IMG/VR virus record: IMGVR_UViG_3300032242_001101
Coordinates: 1 to 50,153 of that record
DNA from: a virus
Length of the DNA: 50,153 bases
Reading direction: 5' to 3' (one strand)
Shown here: positions 25,168-34,715 of the stretch, one piece after another
How positions within the stretch are numbered: position 1 is the stretch's first letter
How the letters are laid out: each line of letters begins with the position of its first letter
Notes under the pieces: model-generated
Databases searched by the model: none
What the model was told of the DNA's origin: nothing
What the model saw: the letters and a program-made list of their open reading frames with translations, nothing else
Program-made: the position numbers and the translations under genes

Positions 25168-25404
25168 ATGAAATTGATCGCAACTTTAATCGCTTCAGCA
25201 TTCGCCGTATCCGCTTTCGCCGCAGAACCTGCTAAGGCTCCTGCTACACCAGCAACTCCTGCTCCTGTCGCAACTGCTCCTGTTGTTACAGCGCCAGCCG
25301 CTCCTGCTAAAACTGAAAAGAAAGCAGAAGTTAAGCCTGTCAAAAGCGAACCTGCCAAAGTCGAGCCTGCCAAGGATACCAAAGCCGAAACTACTAAGAA
25401 GTAA
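25168..25404 (+). CDS. Small secreted Ala/Pro/Lys-rich protein
   Basis: A 78-aa protein with ribosome site AAGGAAAC. Residues 1-19 (MKLIATLIASAFAVSAFAA) are a textbook Sec signal peptide with an A-F-A cleavage site. The mature part consists almost only of Ala, Pro, Thr, Val, Lys and Glu, as in extended periplasmic proteins. I know close look-alikes from small betaproteobacteria such as Polynucleobacter and Limnohabitans, so this may be an acquired host gene. A role in envelope change during infection is possible but unproven. Confidence 0.75.
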   Translation: MKLIATLIASAFAVSAFAAEPAKAPATPATPAPVATAPVVTAPAAPAKTEKKAEVKPVKSEPAKVEPAKDTKAETTKK

Positions 25405-25420
25405 TCCGCTAAGGAAATCT

Positions 25421-25612
25421 ATGATACTCGGAGGGAGCGATCCTTCCGATGTTATCGATGATGAAGATATTGCAACAGGATATCGACGTCGAGATTTAGA
25501 TAAATCAAAAACCTTTAAACCGGCTGATGATTTAAGTGATTATGTATTAGTTAGGTTGGCCGTTGCTCGTGCCAAGGCAATGGAAGTATACCGAACAAAA
25601 TGGCAAACTTAA
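25421..25612 (+). CDS. Small hypothetical protein
   Basis: A 63-aa protein starting at ATG 25421 with AAGGA 7 nt upstream; the longer frame from 25283 only shadows the previous gene. The N-terminal half is acidic (DPSDVIDDEDIATGYRRRD) and the C-terminal half is a short amphipathic helix (YVLVRLAVARAKAMEVY). No family recognised. It shares a transcript with the secreted protein gene and is closed by the hairpin at 25611. Confidence 0.6.
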   Translation: MILGGSDPSDVIDDEDIATGYRRRDLDKSKTFKPADDLSDYVLVRLAVARAKAMEVYRTKWQT

Positions 25613-25640
25613 AGCACACCAAAAGTGTGCTTTTTGTTTT
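25611..25640 (+). terminator. Intrinsic terminator
   Basis: AAAGCACAC pairs with GTGTGCTTT over 9 bp around CAAAA, followed by TTGTTTT. It closes the secreted-protein operon. Confidence 0.85.
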
Positions 25641-25661
25641 AGAGATAGTATAATTACTAAT

Positions 25662-26189
25662 ATGAAAAATACAATACATATTGACATGGACGGTGTTGTC
25701 GCAGATTGGGACAGAGCCGCAACCGAATACCTACAATCAGAATTTCCCCTAGATGTAGCGGGGCGACCAGAAGGTCGTTGGCCACCACACTTATGGGAAG
25801 AATTAAGAGTAGCACCTCACTTTTATTACTCGTTACCTAAGATGCCTAAGGCAGATGAATTAATGGCATTAGCCATGAGATTCCGAGATGAATTAGGCTG
25901 GAATCTTGTGATGTTGACTGCTATCCCTAGAGGCAATGATGTGTTTGAATCCTTCCATGATAAGATTAAATGGATGGACAAATATTATCCAGGTGTCGAA
26001 GTTCACTTTGGTCCATATAGTCAAGACAAACAAGATCATTGCAAAAATGCAAATGATATTTTAGTTGATGACCGATTAGATAATTGTGAGCAATGGCGTA
26101 GTAGAGGAGGCATTGCTGTTAGAGTTACTAAGGACTATGATGCCGCCCTGGCTGAATTAGCGGATGTGTTTAATAAAATGTCTGTATGA
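25662..26189 (+). CDS. 5'(3')-deoxyribonucleotidase-type HAD phosphatase
   Basis: A 175-aa protein, starting MKNTIHIDMDGVVADWD at 25662; the upstream frame from 25563 overlaps the terminator. Motif I is DMDGVVAD, motif II is LTAIPR, the motif III Lys is in FGPYSQDKQDHC and motif IV is DILVDDR, with the WPPHLWEEL cap typical of NT5C-like phage and bacterial enzymes. It would dephosphorylate deoxynucleoside monophosphates, adjusting the dNTP pool. It is the first gene of a three-gene overlapping operon. A different small-molecule phosphate is possible given its SDR and radical-SAM partners. Confidence 0.8.
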   Translation: MKNTIHIDMDGVVADWDRAATEYLQSEFPLDVAGRPEGRWPPHLWEELRVAPHFYYSLPKMPKADELMALAMRFRDELGWNLVMLTAIPRGNDVFESFHDKIKWMDKYYPGVEVHFGPYSQDKQDHCKNANDILVDDRLDNCEQWRSRGGIAVRVTKDYDAALAELADVFNKMSV

Positions 26190-26728
26190 TATTAATAACG
26201 GGTAAGAGTGATTTAGCAACCGCCATTGCTAATAAACTGACAGACTGTATAATTGTAGGTCGTCCAGAATATGATTTTTCAAAAAAAGAAGACTGCGATA
26301 AATTATTAAGAGATTTTCCAAAACCCGATGTGGTAATAAACACGTTTGGAGTTATCACAGATGATTGTTGGACCAGTATTACCGTTAATTATTTGTCTCC
26401 GTTGTATATTACTAGTCAATATTATAATTTACTAAATAAAGGTCATATCATTAATATAAGTAGTGCTAGTAGTTGGTGGCCTACCTATCCCGGAATTGAA
26501 GATGAAAGATTATACTATGGTATTGCCAAACGTAGTCTAAGTGAATTTGGTCAGCAATTTAATCGTGCTAAAGTTGACGACTTAACAGATGTTTGTGTAA
26601 CTACTATAGAACCTGGAAAATTTATTTCAAAAATGAGTAAGAATCAAGGGATAGATATAGATAAAGTTGTTAGCACTATCGAATATGTAATACTGACTCG
26701 AGCACATCATGTATCACTAATAAAATGA
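26186..26728 (+). CDS. Short-chain dehydrogenase/reductase (SDR)
   Basis: A 180-aa short SDR. The start ILITGKSDLATAIA is the nucleotide-binding glycine region (a reduced TGxxxGIG), DVVINTFGVI is the NNAG-type strand, INISSASS supplies the catalytic Ser, and YYGIAKRS is the YxxxK pair. Classical SDRs are about 250 aa, so this lacks much of the C-terminal substrate region. Both ends overlap neighbours by ATGA. It probably oxidises or reduces a sugar or nucleotide-linked compound made with the adjacent enzymes. Confidence 0.75.
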   Translation: MILITGKSDLATAIANKLTDCIIVGRPEYDFSKKEDCDKLLRDFPKPDVVINTFGVITDDCWTSITVNYLSPLYITSQYYNLLNKGHIINISSASSWWPTYPGIEDERLYYGIAKRSLSEFGQQFNRAKVDDLTDVCVTTIEPGKFISKMSKNQGIDIDKVVSTIEYVILTRAHHVSLIK

Positions 26729-27786
26729 ATTACTCATACTCAAGCATCAAAAGTGTTGAAATAGAAATTAGCACATATTGTAATGCGGCATGCCCCCAAT
26801 GTCCGAGAAACAACTACGGTGGCAAAACAATCAATAGCCTTCCTCTTATTAATTGGTCATTAGAGCAACTACAGTCTGTGATTGAAGAACCGTTTATTAA
26901 ACAACTTGATCTAATATATTTTTGTGGGACATATGGCGATCCATTAATGAATAATCAATTAACAGACATGTGTAGTTGGTTGAAGCAGGTAAATCCTAAT
27001 TTAAAAATAGGCATACACACTAATGGCGGTGCTGGTAAAAAAGAAACTTTTATAGAACTGGCAAAAACAACAGATTTTATTGCCTTTGGACTTGACGGAT
27101 TAGAAGATACCAATCATCTATATCGACGTAACACCAAATGGGATATTATTATGTCTAATGCCAACGCATTTATCAATGCAGGCGGATATGCCATATGGGA
27201 TTTTATTGTATTTCAACACAACCAACACCAAGTTGAAGATGCTAGAAAATTAAGTAATCAATTAAACTTCAAAGAATTTAATGTTAAAAAAACTAGTAGA
27301 TTCTTTAATAAAAATCACGAACTAGTAGATTATATAGATGTGTTAGATAATAATGGTAATAAAGAATACAAGTTATATCCGCCTACTAATGAATACCTAA
27401 ATACTGCCTACGAACTTGTAAGGCAAACTGATCTAAACGACTATATAAAAAATACCAAAATTACCTGTTATTTTGCTAAACATAATCAATTGTATATTGG
27501 GGCTGACGGAAATGTAGTACCGTGCGGGTTACTACATGACAGACTATATGGATTAGAAGCAGAACAAAATTCTGACCATACAAAAATTTTACAAATGATG
27601 AACGATGTTGGCGGCAAAAAATATACAAATGTATTTCATACAAGTTTGGAATCAATTGTCGACGGGCCTTGGTTTGATCGACTCAAACATTCGTGGACGC
27701 ACGATCGATTAGAAAGATGTGCAATATATTGCGGAGAATCTATAAGGCTTCTAAAAGATCAAAATACCGATATTACATACAAGTAA
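26725..27786 (+). CDS. Radical SAM/SPASM-type protein
   Basis: A 353-aa protein. The radical SAM cluster motif is CNAACPQC (CX3CX2C, residues 18-25), preceded by EIEISTYC. The barrel continues with IYFCGTYGDPLMN and IGIHTNGG. The C-terminal part has further Cys residues (ITCYFAKHNQLYIGADGNVVPCG, then RCAIYCGES), as in SPASM/twitch domains binding auxiliary iron-sulfur clusters. Such enzymes modify peptides, sugars or alcohols. It is the last gene of the operon with the nucleotidase and SDR. The substrate is unknown. Confidence 0.82.
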   Translation: MNYSYSSIKSVEIEISTYCNAACPQCPRNNYGGKTINSLPLINWSLEQLQSVIEEPFIKQLDLIYFCGTYGDPLMNNQLTDMCSWLKQVNPNLKIGIHTNGGAGKKETFIELAKTTDFIAFGLDGLEDTNHLYRRNTKWDIIMSNANAFINAGGYAIWDFIVFQHNQHQVEDARKLSNQLNFKEFNVKKTSRFFNKNHELVDYIDVLDNNGNKEYKLYPPTNEYLNTAYELVRQTDLNDYIKNTKITCYFAKHNQLYIGADGNVVPCGLLHDRLYGLEAEQNSDHTKILQMMNDVGGKKYTNVFHTSLESIVDGPWFDRLKHSWTHDRLERCAIYCGESIRLLKDQNTDITYK

Positions 27787-27791
27787 CGGTA

Positions 27792-28586
27792 TTAAAAATA
27801 TGAAACATTTAGACGATAAGGGTATATGAACTCATTGTTGTGTTGAGTTTCATTCTTACGTAATTCTATCCTACTGGTCTTACCTAAACAAATACTAGCC
27901 ATTGTACCAGGCATACTTTGATTACCAATAAACAATTCACAACCTGCTAACACTCGAGAAAGGTGTAGCAGGTCTTCAGTGTGATAGTAATCTACTTCGC
28001 ATTTGTAAAGATCTTCAAACCAAGCATGTTCACTTTGGTGTCCCACAAACACACAACGATCAGCAAGTCCCATATCAATCCATTCTTTCCATGCTGGATT
28101 ATACACAGGAGCACCGTCAAGATATTTGTCATTGCGACTAATAACAATAGGACGACCCGGAATACGGATAGGATCACTACACTCTAACCAAGGTTGTTGC
28201 TGAAGTGCTTCGAAGTTTGTTTCCATATCTATACCTTGACTTGCGGCGTATTGATTAGAAAAGTTACGAGGCCAAACACCGTTGGCTTGATGGAAAAGGC
28301 ACTGTTCTTCAAATTCGTTTGTTACTTTCTCACCGTTCCAAACTTGAAAACTGTTAATGTAACTTTGACTGTTCATCAAAGGTTCTAGCATATCATAGTC
28401 TTTCTGCGTCATACGTCCACTATGAATACCTGCGCCAGGCCAACCTAATTTTTCTTGTATCATCTTATCCATGTTATTAAGGCGAAGATAAAAATCTCCC
28501 CCGCCTAACAATTTAACAATACACAGACTTGTGAGCACATCACCTAATGTACCACTATGAGTAAATGATTTAGAAGTAGTGGGCAT
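27792..28586 (-). CDS. Glycosyltransferase family 9-like protein, copy 2
   Basis: A 264-aa protein paralogous to its upstream neighbour. The N-terminus FTHSGTLGDVLTSLCIVKLLGGGDFYLRLNN has the G-T-x-G-D loop of heptosyltransferase-like GT-B enzymes. The C-terminal CELFIGNQSMPGTMASICLGKTSRIEL resembles the donor-binding end of GT9. The length is about 80 residues shorter than cellular GT9 enzymes. It overlaps the upstream copy by 17 nt, so the two are likely made together. Glycosyl transfer is inferred from fold signatures; acceptor candidates include the collagen-like fibre encoded next door. Confidence 0.6.
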   Translation of the reverse strand: MPTTSKSFTHSGTLGDVLTSLCIVKLLGGGDFYLRLNNMDKMIQEKLGWPGAGIHSGRMTQKDYDMLEPLMNSQSYINSFQVWNGEKVTNEFEEQCLFHQANGVWPRNFSNQYAASQGIDMETNFEALQQQPWLECSDPIRIPGRPIVISRNDKYLDGAPVYNPAWKEWIDMGLADRCVFVGHQSEHAWFEDLYKCEVDYYHTEDLLHLSRVLAGCELFIGNQSMPGTMASICLGKTSRIELRKNETQHNNEFIYPYRLNVSYF

Positions 28587-29340
28587 TTGGTCTCACAAAA
28601 TAACATTCGTTTTGGAAAGGTTGTAGATCTTTACGGCATTCGCAAAGGAATGTTTTACCTAGACCAATTGCTAGACTTAGACACATACTTTGGCTACCAA
28701 CAAATTGTTCACAACCTGCAATAACACGAGCACATTCTAACACATCATAAGTTTCATAATGTGGAACTTTTACCTTAAAGAAATCTTCAAACCAAGCGTG
28801 TTCTTTCTTATGTCCAATATAAACTGCAACAGCACCTAGTCCTCTGTTGAATAAGGCTTTCCAGTTATTTGCTTCTGGATCACAACCGTACAGGTGTCTG
28901 TTTACACGATTAATGACAATAGGACGACCTGGAATTTTAATAGGATTTTTTACAGTCAACCAAGGCTGTAACATATAGTAATTAAAATCTTCTTCTGGAT
29001 TAAATCCTAGTGCTCTAGCGTAAGCAAAGGTATAATTGCCTTGTTGTTTTACAATTTCAGGACCGCAATCTTCTAGTGCATAGTCAATTGACTCACCTTT
29101 CCAGATGTTCCAACTCTTAACATAATCCTGGCTCATCATAAAACTTGTTAGACTATGAAATTGACGTTCAGTCATTTCTCCGGCATGATCGCCGGCGTTT
29201 GCATTTGGCCCAAACACTTTTTTGGCCATGTTATCAATGTTGTTTAAGCGAAGATAAAAATCACCACCACCTAATTTTTTAGCGATGTTTAATGAATAAA
29301 TGATGTCACCAAAGGTGCCTGAATGTGAGAATGTTGTCAT
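28570..29340 (-). CDS. Glycosyltransferase family 9-like protein, copy 1
   Basis: A 256-aa paralogue of the next gene: FSHSGTFGDIIYSLNIAKKLGGGDFYLRLNN, PWLTVKNPIKIPGRPIVINR, VYIGHKKEHAWFEDFF and CEQFVGSQSMCLSLAIGLGKTFLCE line up throughout. The GDIIYSL loop and the G-x-Q-S/N-M segment are the GT-B features. A hairpin leader and AGGAAC ribosome site precede the ATG. It follows the fibre gene on the same strand, separated by 56 nt. The two copies may act as a heterodimer or on different residues of one acceptor. Confidence 0.6.
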   Translation of the reverse strand: MTTFSHSGTFGDIIYSLNIAKKLGGGDFYLRLNNIDNMAKKVFGPNANAGDHAGEMTERQFHSLTSFMMSQDYVKSWNIWKGESIDYALEDCGPEIVKQQGNYTFAYARALGFNPEEDFNYYMLQPWLTVKNPIKIPGRPIVINRVNRHLYGCDPEANNWKALFNRGLGAVAVYIGHKKEHAWFEDFFKVKVPHYETYDVLECARVIAGCEQFVGSQSMCLSLAIGLGKTFLCECRKDLQPFQNECYFVRPNAHYF

Positions 29341-29349
29341 AAATGTTCC

Positions 29350-29380
29350 TATACCGTTATAGTAGCATATTTACGGTATA
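29350..29380 (-). promoter_or_regulatory. Leader hairpin with late element before the GT9-like pair
   Basis: TATACCGT and ACGGTATA form 8-bp arms around a 15-nt loop. GTAAATA (29374-29368, minus) lies within the structure, and the ribosome site AGGAAC follows the hairpin directly. It could be a weak terminator for the fibre gene, a late promoter, or both. Confidence 0.4.
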
Positions 29381-29396
29381 AGAACAAGTCTAATGA

Positions 29397-32300
29397 TTAA
29401 TATAGAGCAGAGCCGCTACCTAGATACCACTTGGTGCCATCCCAGTATGCTGGTTTGTTATATCCAGTTCCTGTTAAGAATATTGTTGCACCAGTCGGTG
29501 TTCCAGTGTATGATTTAGCAGTTGCTGATGTCATGCTTTGTGGTACCGTCCATATTCCAACAAATGCACTTCCGCCAATACCCACACCACCACTTACTAT
29601 CAGTGCACCTGTGCTTGTGCTCAATGAACTTTGAGTACTTAAGAATGTAACATTTTGGCTAGTCTGTGTTGTAATATCGCCAGTAAGTCCTACCCTCCAT
29701 GATGTTGCAGATAAGTTTGTAGCAGTAGTTGGTTGGATTGTATCTACATTAATAGTCCAGTCTGTACCTGTTTTTGCAATTAGATATCCTGACATGAAAC
29801 GGTAATCATTTAGATTTTTAGTAGTTTCAATCAGTTTAATTCTATCGCCGTAACCAAATCCGTCTCCAACAGCGGCAACACTATCAGTTATAGTAAATCT
29901 GTGTTGTCCTAACGAGTATGTTATAGACGATGTAGAAGTTGTATAACTGTAGCCTGCACCATCAAGACCAGTTGGACCATACGGCCCTTGTAAACCAGAT
30001 GGTGTCATGTTCCATGACGATCTGCTAGATCCGGTATTTTGCGGAACTATTAATCCATTGAATGTTACCGATATTGTAGTTGTATTAATGGCAGTAATAT
30101 AACCGTAGATTGTGTCACCGGATTGTGCAGTTCCTCCTACAGCATTCATGTACACATAGGTATTAACACTATAAGATAATATATTGTTAAGGAAAGTAGT
30201 TGTACTCAAGAATGTCCAAGTCTGGCTTCCCGTAGATAGTGTTTTTGTATCTGTGCTGGCCATGTATAAGCCGCCGCCTTGGAGACCAGTAGCACCCTGT
30301 GGTCCACCTGTACCAGTGCTTCCTGTTGCACCAGGTAGTCCTTGTGTTCCTGCTACCACAAAACTCCATCCGCTATATACAACACCTGATTGAGCATTAC
30401 CCCCTGACGAAGTAGTATCGACTGATACAGTAACTGAAGGAGTTGCTGTATTAATATTTGTGATATTGCCTTCTAAGAAAGACGATGTAATACCACTTGA
30501 TGTTACAACAGCACGTACACGACCTACAGTAATATACGCACCTAATTGGTCTACAGTAAATGTTCTACTACCAGTTGCAAATGTGTTTGCCGTGTTACTG
30601 GTCATAAAATAACCAAGCCCACTAGCACCTGTGGTACCTGTAGTACCAACTCCAGTTACACCTGTGGCTCCCTGAGAACCGGTAGCACCCGTAGCACCAA
30701 TTGCGCCAGTAGCACCTGTAGCACCGCCACCTGCCGCTCCAGTAGATCCTTGAGGTCCAGTAGCACCTGTTGTCCCTGTTAGACCAGTTGCACCTGTAGC
30801 ACCTTGTGCCGCTGATAAACCAGAAGGCCCAGTGGCACCTGTGCCTCCTTGGAATCCTGTGGCTCCAGTTGATCCATATGGTCCAGTAGCGCCTGTAGCA
30901 CCACTAGCACCTGTAATTGATTGGCCTTGTGGTCCAGTAGCACCTGTAGCACCTGTTGCTCCGATAGGACCTGTTGCGCCTGTAGTACCTACACCTGTAG
31001 CACCTGTAGCACCTGTTGCGCCAGTTCCGCCAATACCTGTAGCACCTGTAGCACCAGGATTGCCTTGTGCACCAAATCCAGTTGCACCAGTTGCACCTGC
31101 AGGTCCTGTTGCACCTAATGATCCAGTAGCGCCAGTTCCGCCTGGGTTACCTTGAGATCCCTGAGGGCCAGTAGCACCAAGTGATCCTGTAGAACCTATA
31201 GGGCCAGTAGCACCTGTAGAACCAATACCAGTAGCACCTGTAGCACCTATCGGTCCTGGAACATTACTTACACCTGTAGCACCAGTAGGTCCAGTAGCAC
31301 CGGTGGCTCCTTGATTTCCTGTAGAGCCAATTTGTCCGGTAGCACCAGTTGCTCCAGTAGCACCTGTTGCTCCTGATCCAGTAGCACCAGTTGAACCTGT
31401 TAATCCAATATTACCTTGAGGACCAGTAGCACCTGTTGATCCAGTAGCACCCGATCCAGTGGCACCAGTAGCACCTGCATAACCAGTTGATCCAGTTCCA
31501 CCTTGTGCGGCCGCTGTTCCCGGAATACCCTGTGGTCCTGTAGCACCTGTTGAACCATATATACCTGTGGCACCAGTTAAACCAGTTGCTCCAGTTGCTC
31601 CAGTAGTTCCGATATCTCCTTGAGGACCTGTTATACCACGGGGACCTGTAGCACCTGATGCACCTTGGCCAGTAGCACCTTGAGGTCCTGTAGCACCTGT
31701 AGCACCAGTAGCGCCGGTTGCACCCGTTGCTCCAGATCCTGTGGCACCAGTTGATCCAAATTGTCCTGTAGCACCAGTAGCACCGTACTGACCAGTGGCA
31801 CCAGTAGCACCAAACGGACCAGTAGCACCTGTTCCACCAAACTGCCCGTCAGCACCAGTAGCACCAATTGGGCCTTGCAACCCAGTAGCACCTCTAGGTC
31901 CGACCAATCCAGTAGCACCAGTTGATCCGTCATTACCCGTGGCACCCGAAGCACCTGTTGCACCAATTCCTGTTGCGCCAGTAGCACCTGCACCTGTTGC
32001 ACCTTGTGGTCCTGTTGCACCAGTAGAACCTGTTGCGCCAGTAGCACCAATATTACCGGTAGCACCTGTAGCACCTAATACAGCACCTGCATCGATAACT
32101 GTGCCATTGTTTAGATAAATGTAAAGTTCTGTTCCTACAACTGTTGCGGTAGTAACATAAAGACCTGTTGCACCAGTAGAACCTGACGAACCTGTGTAAC
32201 CCGTTGCGCCAGTTCCACCGCTACCAGTAGCACCAGTTAAACCTGTTGCGCCTTGTGCACCTGTCGCTCCTTGGAATCCTGTGGCACCTGTTGTACCTTG

Positions 32301-34268
32301 TAAGCCAAAGTCAGAAATGTTAACATTACCGTACATAGAAGCGTCATTAGCAGATTGATAATACAATCTACTCGGTGCATCCAATGGAATATTCCATATG
32401 ATTAAACCTGTGTCAGTTCCATTATTTTGAACACCACTGTTATAAGGATTACTTGCGCCTAGTGTTGCCGTAGTCTTAAAATAGAATGCGTGATTTGTTG
32501 CGCTGATTGAGAATGAGTAAGCAAAGCCTCTTAAAAGATTTAAGTCTGGATTATTCTTTCCAGCAATCACGTAATACTGAGATAGATAGTTTGTTACTGT
32601 ATAAGCAACACCACCTTTAAGACCAGTAGCACCTGTTGTACCTGTAAGACCGGTTGATCCTGTACCGCCTTGATATGCGGCTACACCTGAAAGACCTGTA
32701 GCACCCTGAGGCCCGGTAGCGCCTGTAGCACCAGTTCCGCCTGCTTGTCCACGAGGACCTGTAGAACCTGTAGAACCTGATCCTGTTGCGCCTTTTTCAC
32801 CTTCTATACCAGTAGCACCTGTGGCACCAAAAGATCCAGAAACACCAGTAGCACCAGTTTGCCCAGTAGCACCTGTGCTACCTGTTGATCCTATAGGACC
32901 TGTTGATCCCGTAGTACCTTGATTACCTGTTGCACCTTGAGCACCTTGTTGTCCTGTAGCACCTGTTGCACCAGTTGACCCACTTGCGCCAACACCTGTA
33001 GCACCTGTTGCGCCTTGTCCGGTAGCACCTGTTGCACCAACTGGCCCATTTAGTGTCATTGCCCAACTTGAATAAGATCCTAAACTGTTAGATTGGAATA
33101 TATCAACAGTTAAAGTCTGCCCAAACCAACTTACAATAGTGGCGTACAACTTTATGTTAGTACCAACAGCATTTATTATAAGAGTATTTCCGGGGATGTA
33201 TGCTGTACCGGCCGATGTAATGTCTGTAGTGAAAACAACTGTACTCACAGCGGCAGTTACAGTAGTAGTGGACATGATTGTAGGAAACCCTGCTCCCTGT
33301 ATACCAGTAGCACCAGTAGAACCTATTGAACCGCCGCCTACAGTCAATACTCCCGATGTAGTAATTGCTAATCCAGAACCAATAATAATACCACCTAGTG
33401 TAGTAGTGGTTGCTGGTTGAAGTGTAACAGTTCCAGTGGTAGATATTTTTAATCCACTGCCAATTTTTACAACACCTAGTGTAGCAGTAGTAGCAGTAAC
33501 TACGCTGTTAACCTGAGCAATTGTTCCTGTATCTATACTAACAGTTCCACTAGAAACATGTAAACCATAACCTATTTGTACAATACCTTCTGTGGTTGTA
33601 CTAGCAATTGGAATGTTTCTTAAATCACTAAAATTACCACTGATACCTACAGGACTGATTGACTGTACTGTGGCATTTAGTTTGCGATAATCTAAATCTT
33701 GTAGTTCAAAACTATCACCAGTTAAACTTGTTACTTCAACACCAAATGTGCCTGTACTATCAAAAGTCATTACCCCTTGATTGGAAAAATTAGGCAGTCT
33801 AAAAGCATTACTGATAACAGGGTAGTCTGTCCATGTAACAGAACTGGCTGTGCTGTCCACTTTGATATAGACACGCATTTTGTAAAGAACATCTGGAATG
33901 CCAATGGGGAAATTTCTCAGGCTAACACTCATGGTGCTAGTAGAAACAGGATTGATAAACCAAGCAGATCCCTGTGTGTAGTCTAAGATTTGACTAGTTT
34001 TGCTTTGTGCTGTAGCAAGGTGTTCTGAATAGTTGTTTAGTATTAGATTAGATAATTCAGCACCGTTTAAGTTGTTGATTGTACCTGTGCTGAGTGTAAT
34101 TTGATTGTTTTGTAAATCGCCGATAAGACCGGCAGCCTCAGTAAGGCTTTCTTGGATAGCATTGAAGTTATCACGGAAGCCTTGGCTGGGATTGTCTTGC
34201 CCTTTACGTGGAAACGTCGGGTCGATTTCGCTAATGTAGAAGGAAAGAGTATTGGTACTGTTTGTCAT
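29397..34268 (-). CDS. Collagen-like tail fibre, 1,623 aa
   Basis: Residues 1-60 ([20 protein letters not shown]) match the particle-anchoring N-terminus of T4-like marine phage fibres. Three tandem beta repeats of the type TLGxxxIGSGLxxTTxG lie at 222-310. Gly-x-y stretches, mostly GAT, occupy about 408-552, 656-703, 732-1217, 1307-1332 and 1425-1438. Between and after them are four related beta modules (327-407, 1218-1306, 1333-1424, 1439-1535) and two unrelated inserts. The end ([28 protein letters not shown]) is a common fibre tip. It should form a long trimeric rod. The promoter element CTAAATA is 26 nt upstream. Confidence 0.85.
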   Translation of the reverse strand: MTNSTNTLSFYISEIDPTFPRKGQDNPSQGFRDNFNAIQESLTEAAGLIGDLQNNQITLSTGTINNLNGAELSNLILNNYSEHLATAQSKTSQILDYTQGSAWFINPVSTSTMSVSLRNFPIGIPDVLYKMRVYIKVDSTASSVTWTDYPVISNAFRLPNFSNQGVMTFDSTGTFGVEVTSLTGDSFELQDLDYRKLNATVQSISPVGISGNFSDLRNIPIASTTTEGIVQIGYGLHVSSGTVSIDTGTIAQVNSVVTATTATLGVVKIGSGLKISTTGTVTLQPATTTTLGGIIIGSGLAITTSGVLTVGGGSIGSTGATGIQGAGFPTIMSTTTVTAAVSTVVFTTDITSAGTAYIPGNTLIINAVGTNIKLYATIVSWFGQTLTVDIFQSNSLGSYSSWAMTLNGPVGATGATGQGATGATGVGASGSTGATGATGQQGAQGATGNQGTTGSTGPIGSTGSTGATGQTGATGVSGSFGATGATGIEGEKGATGSGSTGSTGPRGQAGGTGATGATGPQGATGLSGVAAYQGGTGSTGLTGTTGATGLKGGVAYTVTNYLSQYYVIAGKNNPDLNLLRGFAYSFSISATNHAFYFKTTATLGASNPYNSGVQNNGTDTGLIIWNIPLDAPSRLYYQSANDASMYGNVNISDFGLQGTTGATGFQGATGAQGATGLTGATGSGGTGATGYTGSSGSTGATGLYVTTATVVGTELYIYLNNGTVIDAGAVLGATGATGNIGATGATGSTGATGPQGATGAGATGATGIGATGASGATGNDGSTGATGLVGPRGATGLQGPIGATGADGQFGGTGATGPFGATGATGQYGATGATGQFGSTGATGSGATGATGATGATGATGPQGATGQGASGATGPRGITGPQGDIGTTGATGATGLTGATGIYGSTGATGPQGIPGTAAAQGGTGSTGYAGATGATGSGATGSTGATGPQGNIGLTGSTGATGSGATGATGATGATGQIGSTGNQGATGATGPTGATGVSNVPGPIGATGATGIGSTGATGPIGSTGSLGATGPQGSQGNPGGTGATGSLGATGPAGATGATGFGAQGNPGATGATGIGGTGATGATGATGVGTTGATGPIGATGATGATGPQGQSITGASGATGATGPYGSTGATGFQGGTGATGPSGLSAAQGATGATGLTGTTGATGPQGSTGAAGGGATGATGAIGATGATGSQGATGVTGVGTTGTTGASGLGYFMTSNTANTFATGSRTFTVDQLGAYITVGRVRAVVTSSGITSSFLEGNITNINTATPSVTVSVDTTSSGGNAQSGVVYSGWSFVVAGTQGLPGATGSTGTGGPQGATGLQGGGLYMASTDTKTLSTGSQTWTFLSTTTFLNNILSYSVNTYVYMNAVGGTAQSGDTIYGYITAINTTTISVTFNGLIVPQNTGSSRSSWNMTPSGLQGPYGPTGLDGAGYSYTTSTSSITYSLGQHRFTITDSVAAVGDGFGYGDRIKLIETTKNLNDYRFMSGYLIAKTGTDWTINVDTIQPTTATNLSATSWRVGLTGDITTQTSQNVTFLSTQSSLSTSTGALIVSGGVGIGGSAFVGIWTVPQSMTSATAKSYTGTPTGATIFLTGTGYNKPAYWDGTKWYLGSGSALY
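30618..33047. repeat. Collagen Gly-Ala-Thr coding repeat region
   Basis: The DNA shows 9-bp periodicity (minus strand GGTGCTACT-type units) over the two longest collagen stretches, interrupted near 32076-32612 by non-collagen inserts. Codons vary synonymously between neighbouring units, so exact long direct repeats are rare. Confidence 0.85.
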
Positions 34269-34294
34269 CGGGTTGAAAACTCACTATATTCCTT

Positions 34295-34301
34295 TATTTA
34301 G
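34295..34301 (-). promoter_or_regulatory. T4-late-type promoter element CTAAATA
   Basis: CTAAATA on the minus strand, 26 nt before the fibre ATG at 34268, with AAGGAAT directly after it. Spacing allows a short untranslated leader, unlike most other late elements here. Confidence 0.5.
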
Positions 34302-34315
34302 TGATTTTTACAAAC

Positions 34316-34702
34316 TCAGTTTCCGGGCATTGGGTCCTGTACGTACCAGGGGCTTTGTGCTCTGTATTCGTAGTCGGGATTTTGAAGTGTGTTAATTGCT
34401 CGGCTCAATAGTTGATTTTTGGCGGATTCACCTAGTGCGGCTTCAAACCAAGCAGTTCCTTGGTCTTTGGTTAGAGAAGAGAATTCTGTAAATGTTTCAG
34501 GAGTAGTATCAGCATCTAATATGACTTCAACAATTCCGTCTAGAGCAACACCGCGTTTGTATTGATTCATAACACGAAGTCTATAATCAATAGAACAAAC
34601 AACATCGTTATATGTGTGTCCATTAAGAGTCACAGATCTGATTACGTTCATCGATCTTAAAAGCCATGCTACAGTATATCCTTCAGGTATAGTTACACTC
34701 AT
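34316..34702 (-). CDS. Conserved protein upstream of the fibre gene
   Basis: A 128-aa protein with GGAG ribosome site. It starts MSVTIPEGYTVAWLLRSMN; the rest is beta/alpha mixed (TYNDVVCSIDYRLRVMNQY, TKDQGTAWFEAALGES). I recognise no family. The position before the fibre gene, with a late element 18 nt upstream (CTAAATA at 34727-34721), suggests a fibre-associated structural or assembly role. This is inference from context. Confidence 0.55.
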   Translation of the reverse strand: MSVTIPEGYTVAWLLRSMNVIRSVTLNGHTYNDVVCSIDYRLRVMNQYKRGVALDGIVEVILDADTTPETFTEFSSLTKDQGTAWFEAALGESAKNQLLSRAINTLQNPDYEYRAQSPWYVQDPMPGN

Positions 34703-34715
34703 GTTAATTCTCCTA

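Noticed and set aside
25563-25661. Longer N-terminus for the nucleotidase
   Set aside because: It would run through the terminator at 25611-25633; the HAD motif I begins a few residues after the ATG at 25662.
27763-27793. Hairpin AATACCG/CGGTATT between the radical SAM gene and the GT9-like pair as terminator
   Set aside because: Only 7 bp with a 17-nt loop and no T run; not strong enough to call.
30546-32118. Plus-strand Pro/Ala/Val-rich reading frames within the collagen region
   Set aside because: They are complements of the Gly-Ala-Thr codons, with no ribosome sites, and follow the 9-bp repeat only.
29397-34268. CRISPR-like or minisatellite repeat array
   Set aside because: The periodicity is 9 bp and in frame with Gly-x-y codons; there are no unique spacers of constant length.
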